64,000 nucleotides of DNA from Pontimicrobium aquaticum (GCF_005047595.1 NZ_SUPL01000001.1:124001-188000), one strand, 5' to 3'; positions 18,186-28,330 are shown, counted from the stretch's first letter. Numbers and translations: made by a program. Notes: generated from the letters alone by a model not told the origin.

Positions 18186-19313
18186 TTATTTTTCTAAAAA
18201 TAATTCTGTAAGCTTCTTCTCTAGTTCATTTCCATGAATATTCTTAGCAAGGATTATCCCATTTGCATCAACAAGAAAATTTTTAGGCAATGCTGTTATT
18301 GAATAATTAGCAGAAACATCATTAGAATACCAATTTAGAGTTGAAACTTCTATCCATGTTTTTTTGTCTTTTCTAATCGCTCTAGTCCAACTTTCTCTGT
18401 TACTTTCTATAGCAAATCCAAAAATATTGAAGCCTGAATTATTAAACTTATTATACATTTGAACAAGATGATTACTCTCAGATCTACAAGGCCCACACCA
18501 GCTTCCCCAAAAGTCTATTAATGTATACTTTCCAAGATTTTTATATAATGATTTTTCATTACCAAAAGTGTCTTCTGCTATAATATCCGAAACTTTACCA
18601 CCAAGAGAAACTTGTTTCAAAATTTTGATCTTTTCTGAAATTAGATTAGCAACTTCTAAACCTTTATGCTTTGCAACAAATTTTTCCGCAAGTTGTTCAT
18701 AATACTGCATATGTTGATCACCATTCCAACGAATTATGGTTGGGTAAATAGCTATTGAAGTACCCATTTTCTTTACCACATTAATTAATGTGTCTCGGTA
18801 TTTCTCTTCAGCTTTTACTAACTGCTCTCCCAAATCATTAATTAGCTTTGGGTTAGCACCCTTTTTATTCATTAATTTCCTCAATTCACCTCGTTTAGGG
18901 TATACTGTTTCTTTTAACACATCTGACCTAAATTTTTCATACTCTTCAAGTAGCTTTGTGTCTGGAGACCCTGTGATACTATACCTTTCTTCAGCAAGAA
19001 AATCTATTTTAATTTTTTGTCCATAATTAGCTATAAAAGGAATTTCTATAGAATCAAATACCTTTAAAAAGTAATAATGTGGTTGAAGATTATATGTGGC
19101 TAAAAAAGTACCATCCTTTTTTATATATAAAGTATCTACAATGTCGTATTTCTTTCTGTTTAGATCAGTTGCTTTGTAAAGTAAAACTTCCCCTGCTTTA
19201 ATTTCGTCTAACTTTCCTTGTATAGAAAAAGTAAAATTCTTTTCTTTTTCTTCACAAGATGCTAAGAAAATTGAAGACATTATCAGTACAAAAATTGAAA
19301 TTCTATAATTCAT
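18186..19313 (-). CDS. TlpA-type thioredoxin lipoprotein with DUF4369-like N-terminus
   Basis: 375 residues. The lipobox FLASC places the lipid anchor at Cys20. Residues 28-110 resemble the DUF4369 beta domain, followed by a helical linker, and the C-terminal thioredoxin fold carries WCGPC at 272-276 (C273, C276) with the cis-Pro region ITALPKNFLVD. It probably keeps envelope cysteines reduced, with electrons supplied through a DsbD-type protein (one is encoded at 51274-53784). It lies directly downstream of the alpha/beta hydrolase at 19339. Confidence 0.9.
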   Translation of the reverse strand: MNYRISIFVLIMSSIFLASCEEKEKNFTFSIQGKLDEIKAGEVLLYKATDLNRKKYDIVDTLYIKKDGTFLATYNLQPHYYFLKVFDSIEIPFIANYGQKIKIDFLAEERYSITGSPDTKLLEEYEKFRSDVLKETVYPKRGELRKLMNKKGANPKLINDLGEQLVKAEEKYRDTLINVVKKMGTSIAIYPTIIRWNGDQHMQYYEQLAEKFVAKHKGLEVANLISEKIKILKQVSLGGKVSDIIAEDTFGNEKSLYKNLGKYTLIDFWGSWCGPCRSESNHLVQMYNKFNNSGFNIFGFAIESNRESWTRAIRKDKKTWIEVSTLNWYSNDVSANYSITALPKNFLVDANGIILAKNIHGNELEKKLTELFLEK

Positions 19314-19338
19314 ATTTTATGTTTTTGCTTAATTCGTT

Positions 19339-20169
19339 CTATTTGTTTACCCACTTAGATACTTTATGAATTAACTCCAAACGCTTGTCTGAAAAAGAAT
19401 GATCTGTTTTCATTAGTATATACTCAACATTCTCTATGTTTTCTATCCAGTGTTTATTTCTTTCATTTTCATCAAATATTAACACCTGTTTATTTTTTAA
19501 TTGGTTTTTATAGTTGATAATACTATACTGCTCACTATTTTTTACAATGTCTTCAAGAAAGCGCTTTGGCTCTATGTTAAGCATGAATAAAGGTTTTAGC
19601 ATTGCTTTAAATCCATTAATTTGTTGTGTAGTAAATTTTGTACCTCCGGCATTCCAAGGTGAGTACACGGCAATTTTTTTAACTCTATTATCTTTTGCGC
19701 CACTAATTAAGGCAACACCACCACCCATACTATGCCCAAAAAGGATAAAAGAATCTAGTTTAATTCTATACTTATCTGAATTCTTTGATGTAGAGAAAAA
19801 GTCTATTATTTTTTTAACATCTTCAATACAGTTTGCATACATAAATTCACCTTGACTTCCCCATGCGCCACGGTAATTAAAATAGATTACATTTTTTCCA
19901 TTTCGTCTTAATTCTTGTGCTACATCTAGGTTTCTTTCATTACCTGGAAGACCATGTAATAGAATCACGGTTTCCTTTTTAGCTTTCCCTCTAGCTAACA
20001 TTGCCCAAGCTACAATTGAATCGTTCTCTATTGGAATAATTATTTGTTCGCTACTTGCAGGACAACTATTGTTTTGAGCACTTAAGTTATAGTTAAATAG
20101 AGCTAAAATGAAGAATAGAGTTATTATTGCAGTAAATGTATTTACCTTTAAATTAATTATTGTATTCAT
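19339..20169 (-). CDS. Membrane-anchored or secreted alpha/beta hydrolase
   Basis: 276 residues. An N-terminal hydrophobic segment (residues 11-31, ending NLSAQ) is a signal peptide. Motifs: LLHGLPG oxyanion region at 71-76, nucleophile S147 in GHSMGGG, and a late His in KTDHSFSD. It belongs to the broad serine aminopeptidase/hydrolase group; the substrate is unknown. Its ATG overlaps the stop of the upstream monooxygenase-like gene by 4 bases (ATGA), so the two are translationally coupled. Confidence 0.85.
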   Translation of the reverse strand: MNTIINLKVNTFTAIITLFFILALFNYNLSAQNNSCPASSEQIIIPIENDSIVAWAMLARGKAKKETVILLHGLPGNERNLDVAQELRRNGKNVIYFNYRGAWGSQGEFMYANCIEDVKKIIDFFSTSKNSDKYRIKLDSFILFGHSMGGGVALISGAKDNRVKKIAVYSPWNAGGTKFTTQQINGFKAMLKPLFMLNIEPKRFLEDIVKNSEQYSIINYKNQLKNKQVLIFDENERNKHWIENIENVEYILMKTDHSFSDKRLELIHKVSKWVNK

Positions 20170-20501
20170 TTTTGATTAAGTCGTTTTGGCATAATGGCAC
20201 AATTAATTGTATTAAATGTTCCTATTTTTACTTCTGTTTCGTAAATATTTTCAAATCTAGAGCTTAAGCTTTCGTAAAAACTTTCATTTGTGTTTTTGAA
20301 ATTTTCATAGGATTGTTCGTCTGTCCAGGTATCAATAAGAAGATATGTCTCGTTCTTGTCAGAACTTTTATATAAAGAAGAATTTATATAATTATCAGAA
20401 CTCTTAAATAGTTTTGACCAAGTTCCAAGATTTCCATACTCTAATTCAAATTCTGTTTGATTGTTTTTATTCACTTTATACTTCCAAACTACTAAGTACA
20501 T
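20166..20501 (-). CDS. Antibiotic-biosynthesis-monooxygenase-like (ABM, dimeric alpha/beta barrel) protein
   Basis: 111 residues, no signal peptide. The start MYLVVWKYKV and the core YLLIDTWTDEQSYENFK match the ABM/dimeric alpha-beta barrel family, small homodimeric proteins that include quinol monooxygenases and heme-degrading enzymes. No heme-binding residue can be assigned from sequence alone. It overlaps the alpha/beta hydrolase by 4 bases. Confidence 0.78.
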   Translation of the reverse strand: MYLVVWKYKVNKNNQTEFELEYGNLGTWSKLFKSSDNYINSSLYKSSDKNETYLLIDTWTDEQSYENFKNTNESFYESLSSRFENIYETEVKIGTFNTINCAIMPKRLNQK

Positions 20502-20568
20502 ATAATTTTATCAAATTTAATTTTAGCTTTAATCCATCATTTAGAACTATTTTTTTATTAATAGTTCA

Positions 20569-22107
20569 TTAAAGCTTTTCATAATAATTATCTTTATAAG
20601 TAAACCCTTTAACTCGGTCTCCTTCAACATCTAGTTGGAGTGTTTCACCTCCTCCAGTCATGTCTATTCTAATGGCATTTGGAAACCCTTGAGGTTCAAC
20701 TCTAGCATTCATAATGCCTTGTGACACACCTAGTTCGCCATCTTTTTCAAAAACTCTAATAATAGGTAAATTTTCATCTTTACATTTATAGGCTCCTGTT
20801 ATGGCACTAAATGGCACTGATAAATCCCATGTACGTTTTGAACGATTTAAAAAATCTTGATACATAGGGTCTAAACCATATTTTTTAGTTTCAGCCTTCG
20901 ATTTTGTTATCCATTTGTAGTAAGATTGCTTCCAATCTTTATCTTTTAGGGTTTCGTCAAAAAAATCATAAGCAAAAGTGGATAGAAAGTGTGTAAAGCT
21001 ATTTCCTATATTACTATCATTAACCATTACGACGACACCAGATTTTGTTTCAGGAATATATGAAATCATAGTTCTGTAGCCTGCAAACGCACCTCCATGA
21101 TGATAGAGCAATTTGTCTTTGTATTTTGCAATATTCCACCCAAGACCATAACTAATATTCATACCGTTAAACCCAAACCCTTTTCCTTTAACCTCTCCTC
21201 TAATTTTTCTAGTTTTAGCTAATGCTGTAGGTGATATAACAGTTTTAGAATTAATTTTTCCATCACTAACCTGAACAAGTAACCACTTTAAAACATCATC
21301 AACCGAAGCGTATAATCCGCCTGCAGCATGCATGGTTTCGTCTCGTTTAAAAAGGTTTGGGATTGCAAAAAAGTCTTTACCATTTACTCCAAGTGCTTGA
21401 TAAGGTGTAGCAACATCTTCTTTGTTTTCTAATAAATTTATATAGCTACTGTATGTGTGATTCATACCTATAGGGTTTAACACTTCTTCTTGCACAACGT
21501 CTTTCCAAGTTTTACCTAACTCTTTAAGAAAGATTAAATTCATGATGTTGTATCCTAAATTAGAATACCTATAAGTACCATAAGGAAGTCGTGCACATGT
21601 ATTCTCCATTAAATCAAAAAGTTGATCTATGGTATATGAACCTGTGTTTGATAGTGCATACGTCATACCTGCACAATTATCAATTCCTGAGGTATGACCA
21701 AGCAAATCAGGGATTTTTATTTTATCTGCTTGAATGGAATCTGCGAACTTTACTTTAGGAAAATAATCTGCCAACGATTTATTAAAATCCAATAAACCCT
21801 TTTCTCCTAAAATAGTAGCTGCCAGAGCTGTAAAAGATTTGGTTGTGGATGCAATATAATATTGTGTAGAGGTTTTTGCAGGCATTTTGTTTTCTACATT
21901 GCTGTAACCATAAGCTTTTTTGTGCACTATTTTACCATTATGGATAACACCTATTGAAATACTCGGCGCATATGGTATTGAATCGTATATTGTTTCAACA
22001 AATTCATCTAGGGCTTTAATGCTTTTTGTTTGAGCATTTATTGATAAACTAGCAGTTATCAATGCTATAATAATTAAGCTTTTAGTATTCATATTGATTG
22101 TTTTCAT
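20569..22107 (-). CDS. Serine hydrolase, class C beta-lactamase / DD-peptidase family
   Basis: 512 residues; an ATG six codons in (MNTKSLIIIA) is an equally good start. The signal peptide ends at SINAQ. The catalytic S87-T-T-K90 is in SxxK form, YSN lies in YRYSNLGYNIM, and HHGGAFAGYR is the third motif. The last 110 residues form the extra C-terminal domain seen in Bacteroidota members of this group. Likely an esterase, peptidase or cell-wall enzyme; beta-lactam hydrolysis is not implied. Confidence 0.88.
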   Translation of the reverse strand: MKTINMNTKSLIIIALITASLSINAQTKSIKALDEFVETIYDSIPYAPSISIGVIHNGKIVHKKAYGYSNVENKMPAKTSTQYYIASTTKSFTALAATILGEKGLLDFNKSLADYFPKVKFADSIQADKIKIPDLLGHTSGIDNCAGMTYALSNTGSYTIDQLFDLMENTCARLPYGTYRYSNLGYNIMNLIFLKELGKTWKDVVQEEVLNPIGMNHTYSSYINLLENKEDVATPYQALGVNGKDFFAIPNLFKRDETMHAAGGLYASVDDVLKWLLVQVSDGKINSKTVISPTALAKTRKIRGEVKGKGFGFNGMNISYGLGWNIAKYKDKLLYHHGGAFAGYRTMISYIPETKSGVVVMVNDSNIGNSFTHFLSTFAYDFFDETLKDKDWKQSYYKWITKSKAETKKYGLDPMYQDFLNRSKRTWDLSVPFSAITGAYKCKDENLPIIRVFEKDGELGVSQGIMNARVEPQGFPNAIRIDMTGGGETLQLDVEGDRVKGFTYKDNYYEKL

Positions 22108-22142
22108 ATTGATATTAAGGGAACCTAGGGTCTTTTATTTAC

Positions 22143-22913
22143 TCATAGTTGTTTATCAATTTCGGCGCTAATTAGTTCTGGTACTTGTTTGTTATAGCCT
22201 ATTTTCATAAACGTGATTTTTCCGTTTTTATCAATTACAACATTGGTTGGATAACTACTAATCCCAAATTTTTTAATAATCGAGTAATTTTGTGGAACAA
22301 TGTTATAGTTAAATGCTTTTGTTTTAAGAAACTTTTGTATTTGTTCTTTAGAATCATTAGGTGAAATAGCAATAAAGACCACATCATCACTTTTGTATTT
22401 TTTAACCAATTTATTTAAATCTGGCATTTCCATAATACAAGGTGGGCATTTTATAAACCAAAAATTTAGCACCACTACTTTACCCTTAAGTTCTTCTAGT
22501 GAATATGAGTTTCCATTAATATCTGTTACAGAAAATGATGGTGATGGTTTGTTAACTAAGGGTGATTTTTTCCTAGAATTAGAAGCTGCAAAATTAAAGA
22601 CACCTTTTCCAGCTAGTCTAAGCGCTAAAGCTTTTAGTTTCCCATTACTATCTGCATAAAGATCTGCACTATATTTTTTATCTCGCAATTGAGGTGTTAT
22701 GCTTTCAAAAGACATTTTTCTTCCTTCTAGGTCGAAGCTCACTATGGATGGATTAAGTTCCAGCTTTTTTCCCATTACATCTTCTTTGGTAAGCTTTTTT
22801 AAGTCCTTTAAAAAGGCTTCCTCTTCTTTGGTTTGAGAATGCCCAACAAAGGATATTAATGGTATCATAAATAATAGTAGATACTTTGATATATTTATTT
22901 TTTTCGTTTTCAT
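22143..22913 (-). CDS. Periplasmic TlpA-like thioredoxin
   Basis: 256 residues with a signal peptide ending near VGHSQ. An N-terminal region of about 95 residues has no family I recognise. The thioredoxin/redoxin domain starts near residue 123 (KPSPSFSVTDINGNSYSLEELKGK) and has active-site C156-P-P-C159 and the cis-Pro region GISSYPTNVVID. The CPPC motif is usual for AhpC/TSA-TlpA family reductases. It lies 49 bases downstream of the unknown secreted protein at 22962. Confidence 0.88.
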   Translation of the reverse strand: MKTKKINISKYLLLFMIPLISFVGHSQTKEEEAFLKDLKKLTKEDVMGKKLELNPSIVSFDLEGRKMSFESITPQLRDKKYSADLYADSNGKLKALALRLAGKGVFNFAASNSRKKSPLVNKPSPSFSVTDINGNSYSLEELKGKVVVLNFWFIKCPPCIMEMPDLNKLVKKYKSDDVVFIAISPNDSKEQIQKFLKTKAFNYNIVPQNYSIIKKFGISSYPTNVVIDKNGKITFMKIGYNKQVPELISAEIDKQL

Positions 22914-22961
22914 AATGATTGTTTTTAATTGATATTTTAATTCTTATAATAAATTAGAAAG

Positions 22962-23741
22962 CTATTCATCAAATGGTTCTTCTAATAAATTCATTTGATA
23001 GGTAAAAAAACTATCAGAATTAATATCAGTTTTAAAGGCTAAAACTTTACCAGATTTTTTATCAATATACCTGTAACCACCAGATTTAACTTCTCCATTT
23101 GATCTTTCAACAGTAAATTGTAAGACCCAAGTCTCAATAGATTGCTTATTTGGTAGAATAAAGTCTTTTTCGTCAATTACCTTAATTTTAAAAACTGCTG
23201 GTTTTTTCTCAGGAGAGAAGGTTTTAAATTGTACTCTTTTGTTTTTTGAAAAATCTATCGATTGAAGAATTTCAGAAAAACTATTGGATAAAAATACTCC
23301 CGTCTGATTATTAAATTCTTTTTTGATTTCTTTAGAATTCTTTATTTCTACAAGTAGAATTTTATCTTTCTTAAAATTATATTTTTTGATTAATGTATCG
23401 CTTGACTGAACTTCAAGATATAGAGGTAACAAGGTTTTTAAATCTATATAGCATAAAGTTTTAGTATTCGTTTTATTGTTATTGTACTCCTCAGTAATTT
23501 TTATGATTGGTGTTTGGTTATAAGTGTCTCTACTTATTTTTCTGTCTAAAATTGCTATGTCAGAAAGCGCGTTTTCTTTTTGATTATATAATACGAGCTT
23601 GTATTTAACATTTTTAACCCTACTTGGGTTAAATATATCAACAGCATTTACAAATGATTCTTTATTTTGTCCAATTAAATTTATTGAAAAAAAATAATTG
23701 AAGTTTATTAAAACCAACAATAAGAGTGATTTTAATTTCAT
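22962..23741 (-). CDS. Secreted protein, DUF3108-like, unknown function
   Basis: 259 residues with a signal peptide (cleavage near INLIGQ). The mature part has alternating strands with LKTLLPLYLEVQSSDTLIKKYNF and a late GYRYIDKKSGKVLAF, the pattern of DUF3108/LolA-superfamily-like half-barrel proteins that bind lipids or hydrophobic ligands. There are no catalytic motifs. The assignment is by pattern only. Confidence 0.6.
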   Translation of the reverse strand: MKLKSLLLLVLINFNYFFSINLIGQNKESFVNAVDIFNPSRVKNVKYKLVLYNQKENALSDIAILDRKISRDTYNQTPIIKITEEYNNNKTNTKTLCYIDLKTLLPLYLEVQSSDTLIKKYNFKKDKILLVEIKNSKEIKKEFNNQTGVFLSNSFSEILQSIDFSKNKRVQFKTFSPEKKPAVFKIKVIDEKDFILPNKQSIETWVLQFTVERSNGEVKSGGYRYIDKKSGKVLAFKTDINSDSFFTYQMNLLEEPFDE

Positions 23742-23968
23742 AATAATTGTTTTAAATATGGGGTTAAATTTAGAGCCCTGTAAGCCAAAAAATTGTTAAG
23801 TATTGTTAATAGAGTCCAATGGCTCAATAAATGAATTGAATGGGTTCTTTTTTGATGTAAAAATCAAAAAAAAGATAATGAACATAATGTTACGTATAGT
23901 TGCTTAGTAATGGTTATGTTATTAAATTGTGTTTCAGCGTTTTTGCAATAACAAATCTTAAGGCATTT

Positions 23969-24700
23969 TTACCATTCCATTTCAGAAAATCTTGAGCTAT
24001 CTAGTAGGTTTTTTGGAAGCTTTTTTGGCACTTCTATGTCGTAATATGTTTCCTTCATAATTATTTCACCATCTTTATAAAATATTACGGTAGGTGCTAT
24101 CCAAGCTTCGTTTAATTTTTCATAATCCATAAATTCAGTGGTAGAAATAGTGCCATTTGGGTAATGTGTTTCCACTTTAGTAAAAAGTAGGTGTTCAGTA
24201 TCTATCCAAAATTGTTTTTTCGAAGGCTCCCCAACGACATAATAAGACTTATTGTCTATGGTGTCGGTTTTAACAATATTAAGGTTAAAACCGACCTCTT
24301 CTAGTTTAGAGATTGTTGTTTCTGGATTATCGAGATAAACACTAAAACCAAGTACTAAAAGTTCATGAACTCTTCTCATCTTGTTTGCTGCTTTTCCATC
24401 TTTAAAAACAGTCATAGAATCATTCTTAAAAAGTAATCCGTTACCACCATGTATATCTTCAATCTTAATTATTAATCCTTTAGGGATTTGCATAGCCTCA
24501 TGCCATAATTCTTCTTTTGAAACTCTTCCTTCTTTATAGAAAATAGTTTGCTGTTTAAAAGTAAGATTGCTGTACCATTTTTTATAGTACTTCTCATGCA
24601 TTTTATGTACCAAGTCATTTCCGTTTTTCACTTCTTGTTTTGACCTAACTGGAGTTATAAAAATGATTGAAATTAGGATAATTGAAAATAGATGTTTCAT
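23969..24700 (-). CDS. LolA-like outer-membrane lipoprotein-sorting-fold protein
   Basis: 243 residues with a signal peptide near residue 20. The mature domain reads as a LolA-like half barrel (ELWHEAMQIPKGLIIKIED, NKSYYVVGEPSKKQFWID, FTKVETHYPNGTISTTEF), with the usual substrate-linked Gly/Tyr positions. Bacteroidota encode several LolA-like proteins in hydrolase loci; this one is probably accessory, not the housekeeping LolA. It lies 45 bases downstream of the DUF885 gene. Confidence 0.72.
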   Translation of the reverse strand: MKHLFSIILISIIFITPVRSKQEVKNGNDLVHKMHEKYYKKWYSNLTFKQQTIFYKEGRVSKEELWHEAMQIPKGLIIKIEDIHGGNGLLFKNDSMTVFKDGKAANKMRRVHELLVLGFSVYLDNPETTISKLEEVGFNLNIVKTDTIDNKSYYVVGEPSKKQFWIDTEHLLFTKVETHYPNGTISTTEFMDYEKLNEAWIAPTVIFYKDGEIIMKETYYDIEVPKKLPKNLLDSSRFSEMEW

Positions 24701-24745
24701 TATTTGTTTATTTGTGTTAATAGATTATTAAGGAAAAAGAAACTT

Positions 24746-26059
24746 TTATTTAGGTTTATTATTTAATGTTTTATTAATAATAGATAAAGGTAACGATCCA
24801 TTTTCCAGTAAGAGCTTATGGAAATCTTTTAACCCAAAAGTATCATTTTCCGCTAAGTATTTCTTTTTCCATCTTATTAGTTTATCTGCTCCATATTTAT
24901 AGGTTATAACTTGTGCTGGCCACCTTTTTATACGTGCAATTTCTCTTAGTGCTATATCATCTTTATTTTGGATGTGTTGTCTCCAAAAATTCATAGCTTT
25001 ATAATCATCCCACCCATAATAATTAATACCTACATCTAGTACTATTCTAACCGAGCGAATAATATCCCATTCCCATTTGCCTAGTTCTTCATATATATCT
25101 TCATAAGCATTAATTTCAAAACCAATTTCCTCAATGTATGCAGCATAACCCTCTAAAAAGCCATAATATTCAAACATTCTTTGAATTGATGACCTAGGTA
25201 ATACTTTATCGAGCATTAACTGGTAATGATGCCCTGGAATGGCTTCGTGAATATACACCCAGCTTATTTGTCTTTTATTATATGGAGAACCTCTGTAATT
25301 ATAATAAAAGGTTCTTTCTTTTGGAGTATAAAAAGCTGGGGCATTTACTAAATTTTCATCAGGTATCCTTGCGATTGTTACTTTGGGTATTTTTTCAAGA
25401 AAAGGAAAGTGCTTGTTTAATGCTACATCAATTTTATATTGTTTCATTTCAAAAGCTTCTTGAATGTCAATCTCATCATTGTAAAAAAATGAAGGCTGAT
25501 TAATATGCTTTTGAAATGAAATACTATCCATTCCAGAGCTTATTTGTATATCTTTTATTTTAGATTTTACTCGCTCGATTTCTTTTAAACCAAATTGATA
25601 TATAGCATCTGGATTGACCTCTTCATCAACCCATTTTTTTAAAAAATAGGCATACCATTCTTTGCCATTAGGGATGTTATAAATCCCTTTTGTTGACACA
25701 CTGTCAATTTTTAAGTCCTTCCACTCTTTTTCTAGATTTATCCTCTCTAAATTAAGTCTTGTTTCATACTTTATTAATTCATAATCCAACCATTGACTTT
25801 TTGTTAATAATTCAGGCTTAATTTTTTTTAGTGATGCCTCTGTATATTTAAAAAAACTTTCTTGATATTGAATAGAATCATTGCTCTTTATGGACTTAAT
25901 ATTTTCAATATAGCTCATTGCAAGAGGAGCTATACTTAGTTTCTTAAAGTCTTGCTGAAACTGTTGACTAAATTCATCCCATTCAATGGTTTTTCTTTCA
26001 TTTTTGCAGGAAAATATTAAAAGAAAAAACACTGTTAATAATGAAACACTTCTTATCAT
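24746..26059 (-). CDS. DUF885 family lipoprotein (putative Zn carboxypeptidase-like peptidase)
   Basis: 437 residues with lipobox IFSC (Cys18). The family hallmark HEAIPGHH occurs at residues 271-278, with Glu-rich helices after it (EYYGFLEGYAAYIEE). DUF885 proteins are all-helical and look like gluzincin-type peptidases; several act as dipeptidyl or carboxypeptidases. The usual family length is about 550-600, so this is a shorter member. It is exported and lipid-anchored. Confidence 0.87.
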   Translation of the reverse strand: MIRSVSLLTVFFLLIFSCKNERKTIEWDEFSQQFQQDFKKLSIAPLAMSYIENIKSIKSNDSIQYQESFFKYTEASLKKIKPELLTKSQWLDYELIKYETRLNLERINLEKEWKDLKIDSVSTKGIYNIPNGKEWYAYFLKKWVDEEVNPDAIYQFGLKEIERVKSKIKDIQISSGMDSISFQKHINQPSFFYNDEIDIQEAFEMKQYKIDVALNKHFPFLEKIPKVTIARIPDENLVNAPAFYTPKERTFYYNYRGSPYNKRQISWVYIHEAIPGHHYQLMLDKVLPRSSIQRMFEYYGFLEGYAAYIEEIGFEINAYEDIYEELGKWEWDIIRSVRIVLDVGINYYGWDDYKAMNFWRQHIQNKDDIALREIARIKRWPAQVITYKYGADKLIRWKKKYLAENDTFGLKDFHKLLLENGSLPLSIINKTLNNKPK

Positions 26060-26263
26060 AATTGATATAATTATTTAGTTAATTTCTTTCCTTTACTATA
26101 TAAAACAGCAAATTGATGAACTCAAGACTATAATAATAAGCGGAGAGTATAGGTAAATTTCTTTGACTTCTGTAGAGTTTAAGATTTTCATGTTTTTGAT
26201 TACATTAATGGTAGTAATATTATTTAGGTGTTTTATAAATTCCATAAATAATGTTTACTCTCC

Positions 26264-27508
26264 TTATTCTTTTAAATATTGATATAATTTTTTAGCATTT
26301 CGTTCAATAACTTCAATTTTTCCATCTTTTGAAATAAGAATAAATGTTGGATAGGAATATGTTTTAAATTTCTCTACAAATGCTTTAGACATTAGTGCTA
26401 CAGGCCATTCTATACTATGCTTTTTAACATAGTTGGCGACTCTTTCTTCGGTATCGTGCGCAAAAACACCAATGATATCTACTAGCTGTTCTTTATATAT
26501 TTTCTTTACTGTAGGTTCTTGGGTAATACAACCACCACACCATGTACCACCTACATCTATAAGTAACGGCTTGTCTTTTATTAGGTTTGATATAGCTTTT
26601 GTTTCTCCAGACAGTAAATCAATAGAAAAATTAGAGACATCAGTTTCTTTATTAAACATCACTCTGGTATTTTTGTCAGTTTCAGATATTGTTAGTTTAT
26701 TTCCATTTTTAGACAAATGTTTCACATAATAGTTTTTGCCATATAGTTCAAATACAGCATTGTGGTCTATAGGTTCTGCATCCATAAGAAAAGACAATAA
26801 GCTTTGTGTTTCGTCTATAGATTTATCTAATAAGACTATTCTATCTCTATTATTATCAGGATTAAAAGTATATATTCCATTAACATCACCATCACGAATA
26901 AGAATGGTTATGGGCTTTCCATTAATTTTACCTTTTGAAACTCTTACAGAAAGCTTCTCAAAAACTAACCAAAATTTTGTAGATACAATTTTGCTCTTAG
27001 GAAAATTAGCACTATATCGATTAGTAATAGAAACTTCATTTTCTTTACTAATTCTACTTTTAGACACTACATATAAAAATTTACTATCTTTTAAATCGCT
27101 ATTAGATAGTTTTAATAAGAATTTGTCTTTAAAATAAATAGGCTTCCCATCGTCTGTGAAATCTAAATTACCGTTTCTGTCGATATGTAAAATAGGAGTA
27201 GTGCTATCATAATTCTCAACCAATACAGTTGTCTCTCTATTGAAAACAGAATGACTATTTCCTAAAAACAGAATAAAACCATAAGCAATTTTAGATGGAT
27301 TAGAAAAACTTGGTTTGGCTTTAATTGTTCCAGATTGGTTCTTATTATAAATAGTATTTGATTCTAACTTAAAAAGCGGCGAAAAAGTTACCATATCACT
27401 ACTTTCCCCAAACTCACTCACATAATTTTCAGCTATGTCGAAAGTCATGCTGTTTTGAGCAAATAAAAATTGACTGACTAAAGCAAAAAATATAAATTTG
27501 AATTTCAT
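26264..27508 (-). CDS. Secreted protein with C-terminal TlpA-like thioredoxin domain
   Basis: 414 residues with a signal peptide ending at FLFAQ. The first 300 residues are an unrecognised beta-rich region with a DRNGNLDFTDDGK segment, resembling a calcium-binding EF-like loop. Residues 300-414 are a thioredoxin domain with C324-G-G-C327 in the sequence GGTWCGGC, and a cis-Pro region TYSYPTFILIS. It is 16 bases upstream in coordinate from the single-cysteine redoxin gene and follows it in transcription, so the two may work as a pair. Confidence 0.82.
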   Translation of the reverse strand: MKFKFIFFALVSQFLFAQNSMTFDIAENYVSEFGESSDMVTFSPLFKLESNTIYNKNQSGTIKAKPSFSNPSKIAYGFILFLGNSHSVFNRETTVLVENYDSTTPILHIDRNGNLDFTDDGKPIYFKDKFLLKLSNSDLKDSKFLYVVSKSRISKENEVSITNRYSANFPKSKIVSTKFWLVFEKLSVRVSKGKINGKPITILIRDGDVNGIYTFNPDNNRDRIVLLDKSIDETQSLLSFLMDAEPIDHNAVFELYGKNYYVKHLSKNGNKLTISETDKNTRVMFNKETDVSNFSIDLLSGETKAISNLIKDKPLLIDVGGTWCGGCITQEPTVKKIYKEQLVDIIGVFAHDTEERVANYVKKHSIEWPVALMSKAFVEKFKTYSYPTFILISKDGKIEVIERNAKKLYQYLKE

Positions 27509-27524
27509 GATTATTACTATTTTT

Positions 27525-28319
27525 TTAATTAATTAGTGATTTTGCTATCTTATTGACATCTTCTCCATATCCTGTTTGTTTTAAAACTATTTCGCCTTTT
27601 TTATTAAACAAATAAACTGTTGGTGTATTTTGTACATCGTATATTACTTTAATTGGGCTAAAGTCTCCTTTAAGGTCGGACAACAAAGGGATGTCTAAAT
27701 TATATTTAGATTCTTTAATCCATTCTTCTTTTGAATCAGTAAAAAAGTAATTGAGTATGTTGATTTTATCACCATATTCATTATGAAAATTCTTTAATAT
27801 TTTTCGACCATGTTCCCTCATGCAATAAAGACCACCTAAAATAATTAGTAGTGGCTTATTCTGATTTAATATGTTCGAAATTTTAATCTCTCTTCCTTTA
27901 AGAGATTTAGCGGATATATCAGTGTATAAATCACCAACATTAAGTGTTTTTGAGTGAGTATAGGCATTCAAAACTTGTACATAAGGGTTGTTTTTTAATT
28001 TAGCAGAAACATTATTTAACACCTTGGTAATAGCCTTTTTATCTATGTATAGTCTAAACTTATAAAGTTCTTCAATAGTAAGTTTGCTATTAGGGTTTTT
28101 TAAGCTAAGATCTAAAATATCTTTGGCTAAATTTTTTCTTAATAGAGTTAATGAGTCATGTTTTTTTTCTTTACTTAATCTTCCAAACTCAGAAAAAAAA
28201 TGGGTGTATCTTTTGTCAATAACATCTTTTATACTATCTTCACTTGTCTTGTAAACAAAAGATTGACTGTAGGTTAGTAGAGGAAATAATACTGCTAAAA
28301 TTCTAAGTGTTTTTTTCAT
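27525..28319 (-). CDS. Secreted redoxin-fold protein with only one active-site cysteine
   Basis: 264 residues with a signal peptide ending near LLTYSQ. From residue 129 it follows the redoxin/AhpC-TSA fold (GDLYTDISAKSLKGREIKISNI, cis-Pro in DVQNTPTVYLFNKKGEIV). The active site is C166-M-R-E169 where TlpA-type proteins carry CxxC, so the resolving cysteine is missing. It could act by a monothiol mechanism, pair with the neighbouring CGGC thioredoxin, or be non-catalytic. Confidence is high for the fold and low for the role. Confidence 0.8.
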   Translation of the reverse strand: MKKTLRILAVLFPLLTYSQSFVYKTSEDSIKDVIDKRYTHFFSEFGRLSKEKKHDSLTLLRKNLAKDILDLSLKNPNSKLTIEELYKFRLYIDKKAITKVLNNVSAKLKNNPYVQVLNAYTHSKTLNVGDLYTDISAKSLKGREIKISNILNQNKPLLIILGGLYCMREHGRKILKNFHNEYGDKINILNYFFTDSKEEWIKESKYNLDIPLLSDLKGDFSPIKVIYDVQNTPTVYLFNKKGEIVLKQTGYGEDVNKIAKSLIN

Positions 28320-28330
28320 AACTGTTTTCT

